DNA of 64,000 nt from Prolixibacteraceae bacterium (lineage in GTDB: Bacteria; Bacteroidota; Bacteroidia; Bacteroidales; Prolixibacteraceae), in assembly GCA_019459525.1 (NCBI GenBank), contig JAIBEY010000052.1, positions 62,001-126,000 on the forward strand. Reading direction: 5' to 3'. The translations under genes and the position numbers were made by a program. The notes beneath the pieces were generated by a model. It saw only the letters and a program-made list of their open reading frames with translations, ran no database searches and was not told where the DNA came from. Numbering within the stretch: the stretch's first letter is position 1; every line of letters begins with the position of its first letter. Below, one piece after another: positions 43,947 to 52,386 of this stretch.

Positions 43947-44732
43947 TTAAAAGTTTAAAATTTCAATGGTCGCAGCCTGATTAGCAAGGGTTATTTTAGC
44001 CATGCTTCGCTTTATAATATCGGGAAGCATAAGGTATCTGCGGTTGTTAATTTCCTCTTCGAGGTAATGATGCCCGTGCCCAAAAATGCTGAGGACAACC
44101 GGGTTGGCTTCAATTATTTGTTTCATTTCGTCTGCATATCCGTTTTCGAGCTGGGGATCCCAGGGATGGATGTGGTAACAGGCCACGCTGGTCATTCCTT
44201 CGGGAGTGGATAGTGCTTGGCTGAACCAGTCGAAATCGGGCTTGCGATTTCCGTTTTCCCAAACGACATTGTCGAATACCACCATCCGGTAATTCCCGAT
44301 ATCGAAATAGAAATTGGTTGGCCCAAACATCTTGTTGAAAATTGATTTACCGTTCGACAGGTAGTCGTGATTCCCGATTACGGTAACGAACGGGACCTTT
44401 AACCTGCGTGCCAGGTGGTAATAGTCGTCGAACTCGTTGAACAATCCCCAGTCGGTAATATCACCTAAAACCATCACAAATGAAATCCCGTCCATTTGAT
44501 TGATGGCTGTAACCGCAGCCCTAAGGTCGGCATAGTCGGTGTGCGTATCCGAAATGGCAATAAAGGTTATGGAATCGGTTGGCCATTGCATTGCCGTAAT
44601 TTCAGAAACGTTCAGGGCATTTACATTGTTGTGTGAGGTATTGGCATCATACGGGCTGAAATCAGTCAGTTTGTCGCAGGATGCCAAAAGCACCCCCAAC
44701 GTCAGGATTAATAAGGTGTTCCGTGTTTTCAT
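43947..44732 (-). CDS. Calcineurin-like metallophosphoesterase lipoprotein
   Basis: The 261-residue protein has a lipobox (LGVLLASC). The metal-binding motifs of calcineurin-type phosphoesterases are present: FIAISDTHTDY, VMVLGDITDWG, VTVIGNHDYLS, ACYHIHPWDP and IFGHGHHY, in order and intact. It is expected to hydrolyse phosphoesters in the periplasm. The substrate is unknown. It is upstream of the small barrel-like gene and follows the patatin gene after a short low-complexity spacer. Confidence 0.9.
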   Translation of the reverse strand: MKTRNTLLILTLGVLLASCDKLTDFSPYDANTSHNNVNALNVSEITAMQWPTDSITFIAISDTHTDYADLRAAVTAINQMDGISFVMVLGDITDWGLFNEFDDYYHLARRLKVPFVTVIGNHDYLSNGKSIFNKMFGPTNFYFDIGNYRMVVFDNVVWENGNRKPDFDWFSQALSTPEGMTSVACYHIHPWDPQLENGYADEMKQIIEANPVVLSIFGHGHHYLEEEINNRRYLMLPDIIKRSMAKITLANQAATIEILNF

Positions 44733-44813
44733 GTTTTCTGTTTTTCATTGTTTTCTGTTTTTATTCTATGCTTTCTGTGTTTTCTGTTTTTTATTTTCTG
44801 ATAGGTTATATGG
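44733..44813. repeat. Imperfect TTTTCTGTTTTT repeat spacer
   Basis: The spacer between the patatin stop and the metallophosphoesterase start is made of several imperfect copies of the unit TTTTCTGT with T-runs. No hairpin is seen. It could be a slippage-prone spacer or a weak promoter or terminator region. Confidence 0.7.
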
Positions 44814-47054
44814 CTAGAACCAGTACCCGAAATTGGCCGAAAAATTTAGCTTATCGGAGGAGTTGGCGTACCCCAGGGTCATGTCGAGCGGCCCGAGAAA
44901 GGTTTTGATGGAATACTTTATACCACTGCCATAAATTACGCTGGCATTTTTCCCCGGAATTATTTTGGTGCCATGCCATAAACTGTTAAATAATAGTGAG
45001 ATATATTGATTGTCGGTGGTCTGTACCCTGAGTCCGATAAGCCCGATGTAGGCGAAACGTTCAGCAATATTTACTACCGGAAGCCCAACAAATGGAAGGT
45101 GGAAATTGAAATATTGAGAATAGGGTTCTCCGCCAATGAGGGTCATTTTTGATTGGGGAAAATCGGAAGTAAACAGCATTCGGCTGTGCAGATCAACCAA
45201 TAAGGCTGTATTTGGTGCTACCGGAATTACATTACGCATTTTAAAAAGCGTGGTTGGGCAAAACGTATTGACTCCCCGGAAATTAGACAGTAAAGAGAAT
45301 TCGCCATACATACTGGTTCCTTTCTCCGGAAAATAAAAATCATCCAGGTTGTCAAACGATAAATAGGCGTAAGCATTCGTGATCGATAGATCTGTTTCAT
45401 CGGTGGTAATGGGATAACTGTCATTTTTTCTGAAAATATCGCCTTTGTAATATTCTTCCTGAAGGCCCAGGCCCAGGTTGAAGCTGTTCAGGAAAGGTTG
45501 ATAGACATACATTGTGCCTGAAGCATAAAAAATATTGGCCTCGAAAATTTTATCGCCTTTATCGAATATGTTGTAATTCTGGAATTTGCCTTTAAGGTTT
45601 AACCCGAGTGTCGGAAGATCTGTTTTGTTCGATTCAGCAACGATACTCAAACCCGGATTTATCGATAACTCGACACTGGTTGACAATAGTCCGAATACGT
45701 TTTTGTAGTTTTTTCGTGTAGTGTTGATCAGAATCGCAGCGGCATCGGTTGTATTTGCCCTGAACCCAACATTTTGAGTAAAAACCTTTCCGGTAAAAAT
45801 ATTCAGGTTTAGGGTTTTGCCGTTTTCAGTGTCTATTAAATTGTAATAAATCCGCTCAAAACCTCCTTGCCCGTAAAGCCGGTCGATACTGGTTTTGATC
45901 TCCTCCGCTGAATAGTTTCCAGGAATCTCCATATTCAGATTTTTCTTCAGGAAGTCTTCATTGAGTTGGTAGTTCCCTGTAAATTTTATCCCGGTAATAT
46001 GCCATTGTTCAGGTTTTACAAATGCACGTGATTTCTTCCGTGGTTCGAGTTGGTGCTCTTGTTTGAGCTTCCGGAGTTGAGACCTGAGCATGTCTGTAGC
46101 CTTTTGTCCTCTTAAAATCAGGGTATCCACTGCCTCATTGCTGAAACTGGAAATGGAGTATCCCGTGATGTCCGGACGGATAATCAGGTCGCAAAAACTT
46201 TTGTTTACCGAATCTTTTTCCTGGTCGAAGAAATTGACCAATTGCCCAAGTACATTGTCGAGCGAGTTTAAATTCGTGCGGTCGTAAAAATCGTTTCGGA
46301 TATCCACGCCAATAATTATATCGGCTCCCATCTTTTTGGCAACATCGGTCGGGAAATTATTTACGAGGCCACCGTCAACCAGCAACGCCCCCTGGTGATC
46401 TGACGACTGAAACGCCACAGGAATAGCCATACTCGAAAACATAGCGGTAGGTAAAAATCCATTTTTCAATACAACTTCTTTGCCTGTTTCCAAATCAGTT
46501 GAAACACAGGCAAAAGGGATTGGAAATTGACTGAATTCGATGTCATTTGGCAGATTCCCGGCAAGCCCGCAAAAAATATTCAATACATTCTGGCCTTTAA
46601 TTAAACCCTGCGGAAGGCTTAACTTTTTGTTTCCATTAATTGGTAATGAAAAAATGTACCGTTGTTTGAGCATCTGGTCGTTTTTCGATAAAAAGGCACG
46701 GGGAACATCATCTGAAAGTGTTATTTCCCAATCGAGCGATTTAACAAATGTTTCCAGCTCCGATGAATTGTAACCCAGGGAATATATTCCGCCTACCAAA
46801 CTTCCCATGCTGGTCCCAACAATCAAATCAACCGGAATTCCTTCTTCTTCCAGTACTTTAAGCACCCCAATATGGGCAAATCCTTTGGCTCCGCCACCAC
46901 TTAAAACCAACGCAACCTTTGGCCGTTGCGGTTTTTCAGTGGTCTCCTGTGCTTGCCCGGCAAAAGTAAGGCTAAGGAATACCATCAAAAAAAAGGTATT
47001 CAGATTTGATATTGGTAGAACTTTCCGGATCATGTTTTTTGCAATTTGAAACAT
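44814..47054 (-). CDS. Patatin-like phospholipase fused to Omp85-type barrel
   Basis: The ATG at 47054 is a better start than the TTG just before it. The protein then has 746 residues and a signal peptide ending near AGQAQ. The patatin domain (about residues 45-240) has the GGGAKGFAHIG oxyanion loop, the nucleophile elbow GTSMGS (Ser82) and the LVDGGLVNNFP motif with the catalytic Asp. A POTRA-like segment (HITGIKFTGNYQLNEDFLKKNL) and a long C-terminal barrel (GLNLKGKFQNYNI, NLGLGLQEEYYKG, SIKTFLGPLDMTLGYANS) follow. Such proteins are type Vd-like secreted or outer-membrane lipases. The stop of the ACP-like gene overlaps its start by one base (TGATG), which points to translational coupling. 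Confidence 0.92.
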   Translation of the reverse strand: MFQIAKNMIRKVLPISNLNTFFLMVFLSLTFAGQAQETTEKPQRPKVALVLSGGGAKGFAHIGVLKVLEEEGIPVDLIVGTSMGSLVGGIYSLGYNSSELETFVKSLDWEITLSDDVPRAFLSKNDQMLKQRYIFSLPINGNKKLSLPQGLIKGQNVLNIFCGLAGNLPNDIEFSQFPIPFACVSTDLETGKEVVLKNGFLPTAMFSSMAIPVAFQSSDHQGALLVDGGLVNNFPTDVAKKMGADIIIGVDIRNDFYDRTNLNSLDNVLGQLVNFFDQEKDSVNKSFCDLIIRPDITGYSISSFSNEAVDTLILRGQKATDMLRSQLRKLKQEHQLEPRKKSRAFVKPEQWHITGIKFTGNYQLNEDFLKKNLNMEIPGNYSAEEIKTSIDRLYGQGGFERIYYNLIDTENGKTLNLNIFTGKVFTQNVGFRANTTDAAAILINTTRKNYKNVFGLLSTSVELSINPGLSIVAESNKTDLPTLGLNLKGKFQNYNIFDKGDKIFEANIFYASGTMYVYQPFLNSFNLGLGLQEEYYKGDIFRKNDSYPITTDETDLSITNAYAYLSFDNLDDFYFPEKGTSMYGEFSLLSNFRGVNTFCPTTLFKMRNVIPVAPNTALLVDLHSRMLFTSDFPQSKMTLIGGEPYSQYFNFHLPFVGLPVVNIAERFAYIGLIGLRVQTTDNQYISLLFNSLWHGTKIIPGKNASVIYGSGIKYSIKTFLGPLDMTLGYANSSDKLNFSANFGYWF

Positions 47055-47293
47055 CAATTCAATTCAAGTTTTTGTTTTACGAAATTCATCGCACCGCCTA
47101 TGGTGTCTAATTCGGGGTAGTCACTATCCCGAACATTAATTTTGAAATAAGACCCTATGTAAAATACAAGGCAGGTAAACTGGAATTCTTCAAAACCAAA
47201 ATCATTTATGAAGGAAGCTTCCATCCTGATTTGCTCTTTCGGAATGCCCATGTATTTAAATATCAGCGTAAATTTTTCTTCAACATTGTGCAT
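47054..47293 (-). CDS. Acyl-carrier-like protein without the phosphopantetheine serine
   Basis: The 79-residue protein has the size and helical order of an acyl carrier protein (MEASFINDFGFEEFQFTCLVFYIGSYFKI, then ELDTIGGAMNFVKQKL). The usual DSL motif is replaced by GFEEF, so there is no serine to receive the prosthetic group. It is coupled to the downstream patatin gene (TGATG). A structural or binding role is possible; a decayed carrier is another option. There are 261 bases between it and the GT83 gene, in which no terminator is seen. Confidence 0.65.
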   Translation of the reverse strand: MHNVEEKFTLIFKYMGIPKEQIRMEASFINDFGFEEFQFTCLVFYIGSYFKINVRDSDYPELDTIGGAMNFVKQKLELN

Positions 47294-47554
47294 AAATTCA
47301 TGTATTAATCTTTTTTAATAATTCTTATTGACCCGTTTTGCGGCTCAATCCTGAATATGATCCGTTCAAATCCGGGAATAGAAATCCAGCTAATTGTAAA
47401 AATCAGCTCTTATTTTACATTTGTCTAAGTGGATCGAAATGTCAATTCCGGTTGTTCGATTCCTAATTTTATCAAAGCTTTTACACTGCTTGGAATCCAT
47501 TATCCGGCAAACCCGTATCTAAAATTTCATGCGAATAGGTCTGTTTTAGTTTAA

Positions 47555-49129
47555 TTATTCAATTTCAAAGTAGTAATAACTTCCCGATCGATACATCGGT
47601 CGGTTTTTAATGAAAGTCTGAATCGAATCGTTTCGGTCAATTGCTTTCTGCCAAAGGAAAAGTACTGCAGGTCTTTTTATTTTATTGGTGTCGTATAAAT
47701 CTTTTATTAGCAATTTGCCAGGTTTAACACCCAGATATACATCGAGATTATCGCCCCGGCTCATCTCACAGTAGTAGTAGTTTTCTGCACCTTGTTTTGT
47801 TGCCACTTCCTGGGCGTGTTCACACAGTTCTTTTAACCCGATTATCGAGTTATATTGGGGTATGGCAAACGAAATAGCAAAAACACCTGCCAGCATTCCG
47901 CCGCCCATTACCTGAATAGCCTGGGTTATTTTTGATTGGTATAACTGTTTTATCCCCACTATTCCTGACGCGGTAAGAATCAACGCTGCAACAATTACCA
48001 TTGGATGGGTAGCCGATTCAATGGTGGAAATAAAGTGAGGGGCAACAAATATGGCCGGAAGAGTCAGGCAGAGTATAATCGCCGGAAATAGTGCCAGTGG
48101 ACGAATCCATTTCCGATATCCGATTTGCTTCAGCCATAAAACGGCCAGGTAAACAAAAAACGGGAACGCCGGAAGCATATAGACCGGAAGCTTTGAGCTG
48201 AAAAGTGATAACGTTACCAGTGTGCTGGCTGAAATAGTCAGGAAAAAGAGTTCCAGATCCGATGAAGCCAGTTTTTTTCTCACTCCGGCAATGAAAATTC
48301 CGGCAATAAGTAACGACCAGGGCGCCAGTGAATACCAAAAGGCAATCAGGTAAAAGTAGAAAGGCTCCTGGTGGTGAAATGAGTTTACAGCGCGATTTAC
48401 TGTTTGCTTAAAAAGCAGGTTGTTCAAATAGGCGTCGCCACCTTCAGCATAAACCCCTGAAAACCATATTCCACAGAGGATTAGCAGTATGGCGAGCGTT
48501 TTCCAGCCCCAGTATTTCCCAATTGACTTCATGTCCCGTTTCAGGAACAAAAAAACGACTGTTGATATCAGTGGTACAATAATGCCGATTGGTCCCTTTG
48601 AAAATAGGGCCATAAACACATAAATCGGGAAAAGGTAAGTGTCCCATTTGGTAGTATTGCCGGTATAAATCCGGTAAAAGGTGTTGAGCGACAAAACGAT
48701 GAACATACACATCAGCATATCCATTCGCATTACAACGGCTGTCCCGATAAAGAAACCACTCGTCAAAAGCATCAGTTGGCCTGCGAAACGTTCGCTTTCA
48801 GTCAACCGGTCTTTCACCCAGTTATCCATGATATATACAATCACCAAAGCTGGAATCAACGAAAATAATCCCAGAAAAAGTAGATTGTGGCTTCCAAACA
48901 ACACTTTTCCAAACATTACAATCCACAGGTAGAGTGGGGGTTTGTCGGCATAAATTAAGCCATGATTGGTAAAAGTAAAGATGTTACCATTGCGCAAGGC
49001 TTCATCCGCTATGCTCAGGTATCTCAGTTCATTATCAGGCGTATAGTCGCGGAAAATGAAAATGGGTAAAACGGCCAGCAGGTATAACCCATACCTTAAT
49101 ATGTTTTTTATGTTTAAGTTATATGGCAT
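47555..49129 (-). CDS. GT83/ArnT-like membrane glycosyltransferase
   Basis: The 524-residue protein has about ten hydrophobic segments and an early periplasmic-loop motif (FRDYTPDNELRYLSIADE, then IYADKPPLYLWIVM). This is the signature of polyprenyl-phosphate-sugar glycosyltransferases of the GT-C type such as ArnT. The C-terminal soluble part (YYYCEMSRGDNLDVYLGVKPGKLL) is usual in these enzymes. It is expected to use an undecaprenyl-phosphate-linked sugar to modify lipid A, LPS or another glycan at the outer leaflet of the inner membrane. It overlaps the upstream LAB_N gene by 11 bases and so is coupled to it. The sugar is not predicted. Confidence 0.88.
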   Translation of the reverse strand: MPYNLNIKNILRYGLYLLAVLPIFIFRDYTPDNELRYLSIADEALRNGNIFTFTNHGLIYADKPPLYLWIVMFGKVLFGSHNLLFLGLFSLIPALVIVYIMDNWVKDRLTESERFAGQLMLLTSGFFIGTAVVMRMDMLMCMFIVLSLNTFYRIYTGNTTKWDTYLFPIYVFMALFSKGPIGIIVPLISTVVFLFLKRDMKSIGKYWGWKTLAILLILCGIWFSGVYAEGGDAYLNNLLFKQTVNRAVNSFHHQEPFYFYLIAFWYSLAPWSLLIAGIFIAGVRKKLASSDLELFFLTISASTLVTLSLFSSKLPVYMLPAFPFFVYLAVLWLKQIGYRKWIRPLALFPAIILCLTLPAIFVAPHFISTIESATHPMVIVAALILTASGIVGIKQLYQSKITQAIQVMGGGMLAGVFAISFAIPQYNSIIGLKELCEHAQEVATKQGAENYYYCEMSRGDNLDVYLGVKPGKLLIKDLYDTNKIKRPAVLFLWQKAIDRNDSIQTFIKNRPMYRSGSYYYFEIE

Positions 49130-49751
49130 GGCTTATTTGCTTAGATTCTTTCCGGTAAAGGGCGATGTTACGTGTGTAGGCAATAAATCCGACCGACTGG
49201 CCTAAAATGAGGATAGGGTCTAAACGGATTAAACCGTAAATAGCAATTATTCCTGATCCAACGAGACTGATAATCCAAAAACCAACCGGGAGCAAAGATT
49301 GGTTTCGGCGCATCGAATAAATCCACTGATAAACGAATCGCAAAGTGAAGATGACTTGTCCCATGGAACCGAAAATAAGTAGCCAAAGCGGAATGCTTTT
49401 GTTGGTCAGGAAATTATCTACGAAATAGTTCCCGTTTTTGAGCACAAACCCAATTGCTAAAAATGGAGTTAAAACCAGAACCACTTTGATAAACAAATTA
49501 ATTTTTTCCCAGACCCCATTTTCATTCAGGTTCCAGATATAAATATAATAGGATATAAGCTGTCCCAGAAGGATGGAGAAATCATTGCGCAACCATCCGT
49601 AAATAAAGAAAAGATACGAGGCAACAATACTCAGCACCCAATAAATAGTTGGGGAGACTACTTTCCTTGCCCGTTCAGACTGAACCCATTGAAACAGTGT
49701 CCGGGTAAAAAAGAGTACCTGCGAAATAAAACCTAATACGAACACTATCAT
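49119..49751 (-). CDS. Tandem LAB_N-domain membrane protein
   Basis: The 210-residue protein consists of two related three-helix blocks: FISQVLFFTRTLFQWVQSERA with IVASYLFFIYGWLRND, and MGQVIFTLRFVYQWIYSMRR with IISLVGSGIIAIYGLIRLD. The shared Q-x-x-F-x-R-x-x-x-Q-W pattern is the N-terminal domain also found in some lipid A biosynthesis proteins (LAB_N). Such three-helix units resemble semi-SWEET/PQ-loop transporters. Because it is wedged, with overlaps, between a GT2 and a GT83 gene, it may flip the lipid-linked sugar. That is inference; the domains themselves are clear. Confidence 0.85.
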   Translation of the reverse strand: MIVFVLGFISQVLFFTRTLFQWVQSERARKVVSPTIYWVLSIVASYLFFIYGWLRNDFSILLGQLISYYIYIWNLNENGVWEKINLFIKVVLVLTPFLAIGFVLKNGNYFVDNFLTNKSIPLWLLIFGSMGQVIFTLRFVYQWIYSMRRNQSLLPVGFWIISLVGSGIIAIYGLIRLDPILILGQSVGFIAYTRNIALYRKESKQISHAI

Positions 49752-50542
49752 TTTTCTATATTATTTTCAGAAACCTGGTAATTAATGTATCTTTTTTTCA
49801 TCCACCGATAAGCAAAACAGTCGATGAAGGGCGCAACCAGCCTGTTTCTCAGGTTGTATTTCGACTTCCCGGCCACACGTGCGAAATGCCTTACCGGAAC
49901 TTGTTTAATCCGACCGTTTTGTAACAGGATAAGGGCTGGTAAAAAGCGGTGCATCCCGGTAAAGAGCGGCATCCGTTTCGCATAGTCGGTCCGGATAATT
50001 TTAAGGGGGCAACCGGTATCTTCAATACCGTCTTTGGTCATAAACCGTCGAAATCCGTTTGCAATCCGGGAAGACAAATTCTTGACAAAACTGTCTTTGC
50101 GGTTGGCCCGGATACCCATAACCATTTCGAAATCGTCCAAATGTGGGATCAGCAAATTGAAATCTTCCGGGGCTGTTTGTAAATCAGCATCAATGTATCC
50201 CACGTATTTGGAGAAACTGGCATCGATACCTGCTTTGAGCGCTGCGCTTAATCCTGAATTTTTAGCCAGGCTGATGTAATAAAAATGCTCATTCCGGTTG
50301 CAAACTTCTACGATTCGGTCTTTGCTCCGGTCTTTGGAGCAATCGTTAACTAAAAGAACGCAGGTCGCTGTTGCACTTTGAGACAGAAAAGACGAGAGTT
50401 TTTCTTCCAGTGCTGAAATATTATCCTCTTCATCATATACAGGAACAATAACTGTTAGTTCGTAACCGGATGTACTATTTGTGCAATTGGAGTTCGGGAT
50501 TTTATTCCCCGACACTGTGTCACGATTGTGTTTTGTATTCAT
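49748..50542 (-). CDS. GT2 family glycosyltransferase (polyprenyl-phosphate type)
   Basis: The 264-residue protein has the GT2 fold: LTVIVPVYDEEDNISALEEKL, LLVNDCSKDRSKD, SGLSAALKAGIDASF and the DxD-type VGYIDADLQTAPED, then EDTGCPLKIIRTDYAKR. The order resembles ArnC and dolichol-phosphate-mannose synthases, but the C-terminal membrane helices of ArnC are absent. It is expected to charge undecaprenyl phosphate with a sugar in the cytoplasm. The stop overlaps the start of the LAB_N gene by 4 bases. It is the first gene of the lipid-sugar cassette, and the region upstream holds a candidate promoter at 50705-50712 and an inverted repeat. Confidence 0.9.
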   Translation of the reverse strand: MNTKHNRDTVSGNKIPNSNCTNSTSGYELTVIVPVYDEEDNISALEEKLSSFLSQSATATCVLLVNDCSKDRSKDRIVEVCNRNEHFYYISLAKNSGLSAALKAGIDASFSKYVGYIDADLQTAPEDFNLLIPHLDDFEMVMGIRANRKDSFVKNLSSRIANGFRRFMTKDGIEDTGCPLKIIRTDYAKRMPLFTGMHRFLPALILLQNGRIKQVPVRHFARVAGKSKYNLRNRLVAPFIDCFAYRWMKKRYINYQVSENNIEK

Positions 50543-50602
50543 CGTTTAACTATTTGTTCAACTGTAATGATTGTGTGAATCACTACAGTTTTTCCTGAAT
50601 TT

Positions 50603-50636
50603 TAGCTTAACTATTGGATTGTAAATAGTTAAGCTA
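50603..50636. repeat. Perfect 13-base inverted repeat
   Basis: Arms TAGCTTAACTATT (50603-50615) and AATAGTTAAGCTA (50624-50636) are exact reverse complements around 8 bases. It lies 61 bases before the GT2 start on the minus strand. It may be an operator or a leader hairpin. On the plus strand a T-rich run follows, but no plus-strand gene precedes it. Confidence 0.75.
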
Positions 50637-50704
50637 TTGTTTTCTGTTTTTTTTACCAATTGGTTAAATCGGCCGGTCAAAATTAGCAGTTCAAAATTTA
50701 TTGG

Positions 50705-50712
50705 CAAAATTA
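50705..50712 (-). promoter_or_regulatory. Candidate -7 box for GT2 operon
   Basis: On the minus strand this reads TAATTTTG and fits the Bacteroidota -7 consensus TAnnTTTG. No good -33 TTTG is seen at the usual distance. It would leave a leader of about 155 bases containing the inverted repeat at 50603-50636. Confidence 0.3.
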
Positions 50713-51133
50713 TTTAACTGAAATGTTTAACCGTTTAGTCAATTTTTTATTTTTACTTCATTTTAATCACTTTTAGCATTAAACTTGTGCCCCCAACCAC
50801 TGCGCCTGAGTTCCCTCATTAAAATGTATGTTTAGATTAGCCGGCAACAATGTTTGTTATATTTTAGGCCAATCCAAAAAAAATTAAGTTTTGTTCCGGC
50901 TTTTTTCTCTTTTTTAACATCACAACGGTTTTCCCGTTTAACCACTTCTGTTTTCATTTTTATTGTGGTCGTGATTCCATTGGGTTCCGCCTTCCTTTAT
51001 TTTATTCCTGTTCAAATTCTGGAATGAAACAACAAATGGAACAGGGACAATAACTTCCGGTTTATATCTATAATATGACGTTTATGACGAAATTATATTT
51101 TAAATTTTTCAGAATTATTGCTGAAACGATGCG

Positions 51134-51639
51134 CTATTCATATTTCCCGATAGCCTGTAAATACTTGGCCAGCACAATCTGGTAATTGCAGCGTGAGTTG
51201 GTCAGGTTGTCGTTTGACGACTGAAAGAGAGTCTGCGCTTCCAGCAAATCAGAAATGCTAATGTTTCCCGATCGGTAATTGTCGTCGGTAACCTTCAGGT
51301 TTTCTTGCGCTTGCTCAACCGATTTTTTAGCCAGTTGTACCTGGTCAAAACTTTCCCTGAGTTCATTGCTGGCCTGTTCAATCTGCAAAGCTAATAATTC
51401 AGAGGTTTCGCTCAGTTTATTGCGGGCTTTTTCTATCTTAAATCTGGTGTTGTTTCATTTTGTGTGAACCGCCCCACCAGTCGGAAATAGGAATACTGAG
51501 GCTGGCAAAAGCAAACTTTTGGGTAACCCCCGAATTGGCAACATCAACATAAGCAGCCATGCCTCCGAGCGCCAACTGCTTTTTTGTGGCAACTGGCCAT
51601 CGCAATCAGGATGGCAAATAAAAATAGATTCCGTTTCAT
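51134..51639 (-). pseudogene. Broken TolC-family efflux outer-membrane gene
   Basis: The minus strand starts at 51639 with a lipoprotein-like leader (MKRNLFLFAILIAMASC). The frame then shifts and meets a stop within about 31 codons. A second frame carries AAYVDVANSGVTQKFAFASL and SIPISDWWGGSHKMKQ, parts of a TolC barrel-and-helix region. It is broken again near 51452 by what looks like one extra base (CACCAG for CACAG), after which the third stretch runs FKIEKARNKLSETSELLALQIEQASNELRE through LQAIGKYE to the stop. About 320 residues of a normal TolC protein of some 430-480 are missing after the leader. The remnant lies downstream of the TetR gene and behind two operator-like palindromes, so it is the wreck of a regulated efflux operon. 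The partner genes (HlyD-like, RND pump) are absent. Confidence 0.85.
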
Positions 51640-51663
51640 ATTATTAATTGTTACATCATTTAG

Positions 51664-51683
51664 GTACTAAACGTTCGGTATGT
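51664..51683. promoter_or_regulatory. TetR operator-like palindrome 1
   Basis: This site (GTACTAAACGTTCGGTATGT) matches the other two sites at most positions and lies 25 bases upstream of the TolC remnant start. It is a weaker match than sites 2 and 3. Confidence 0.7.
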
Positions 51684-51702
51684 TATTTGCATTTCACTAT
51701 TG

Positions 51703-51722
51703 CATACTGAACGTACGGTATG
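51703..51722. promoter_or_regulatory. TetR operator-like palindrome 2
   Basis: The site CATACTGAACGTACGGTATG is a near-perfect palindrome. It lies between the TetR stop and the TolC remnant and would place the repressor on the efflux promoter. Confidence 0.78.
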
Positions 51723-51769
51723 TTTGGTTGTATATTTAATGGATTACTTAATTTGCTGTCCTCGTGCTA

Positions 51770-52360
51770 TTAAGGCTTTTTTAGTAGTTTATAAAACTCT
51801 GCCAATTGTTCTTTCTGTAATCTGATGGCATCGTCGATCGAATTGTTTATTACCAAGTTACCAGCGAACCCCATATTGATCGAAAAGAAATTTGTAGCGA
51901 CCAACGATGTATTGATGTCGTTCCTTATTTCACCTGATTTAACAGCATTTTCCAAAACTTTTTTTGTTTTCTCGATTTCCTTATTAATAAATTCCCCCTT
52001 TGATTCAGCAAAACCAGGATAATGCCGGAAAGCATCAGTAAAAAGCGATATATAATTAATAGCGCTGAAAACCAAAGTGAAACTGAACATTTTTTTTGTA
52101 ATCTTTTCAGCTTCAGAACTGGTTTGTTGAATGTATTCCGACAAGCTGATTGTTTCAACGTCAACAATCGCATCCGGAATATAAAGGTATTTGTCAACAA
52201 CACATTTAAAAAGCTCCTCTTTGTTTTTAAAGTGGTGATACAATGCTCCTTTAGTAAAACCTATGGCATTACTTATTTGGCTAATTGAAACAGCCTCGTA
52301 ACTATGATCGAGAAATAGTTTAAAAGCTTCGTCGATGATGAATTCTTTGGTATTTTCCAT
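51770..52360 (-). CDS. TetR/AcrR-family transcriptional regulator
   Basis: The 196-residue protein begins with the TetR helix-turn-helix: KEFIIDEAFKLFLDHSYEAVSISQISNAIGFTKGALYHHFKNKEEL (residues about 5-50). The remaining helices form the ligand-binding domain with no clear pattern. It is followed by the broken TolC gene on the same strand and has palindromes on both sides, one of them 6 bases upstream of its own start, so autoregulation and control of the efflux operon are likely. With the TolC gene broken, its remaining target is unclear. It is divergent to the hybrid regulator at 52786. Confidence 0.92.
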   Translation of the reverse strand: MENTKEFIIDEAFKLFLDHSYEAVSISQISNAIGFTKGALYHHFKNKEELFKCVVDKYLYIPDAIVDVETISLSEYIQQTSSEAEKITKKMFSFTLVFSAINYISLFTDAFRHYPGFAESKGEFINKEIEKTKKVLENAVKSGEIRNDINTSLVATNFFSINMGFAGNLVINNSIDDAIRLQKEQLAEFYKLLKKP

Positions 52361-52366
52361 GTTTTA

Positions 52367-52386
52367 GATACTGAACGATCGGTATG
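52367..52386. promoter_or_regulatory. TetR operator-like palindrome 3 (autoregulatory)
   Basis: The site reads GATACTGAACGATCGGTATG and differs from site 2 at only three positions. It begins 7 bases upstream of the TetR ATG (52360, minus strand), a position where bound repressor would block its own expression. Confidence 0.78.

Larger units (their letters stand above)
50543..51133. other. Intergenic region upstream of lipid-sugar cassette
   Basis: These 591 bases lie between the GT2 start and the TolC remnant. They contain a perfect 13-base inverted repeat (50603-50636), several TTTAACTATT-like words near 50545 and 50720-50735, and a minus-strand TAATTTTG box at 50705-50712. The rest is AT-rich and shows no gene. 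Confidence 0.6.

Noticed and set aside
51134-51388. 84-residue TolC C-terminal frame as an intact gene
   Set aside because: It starts at an internal TTG, is preceded by two frameshifted TolC pieces on the same strand, and lacks a signal peptide. I treat it as part of one pseudogene.
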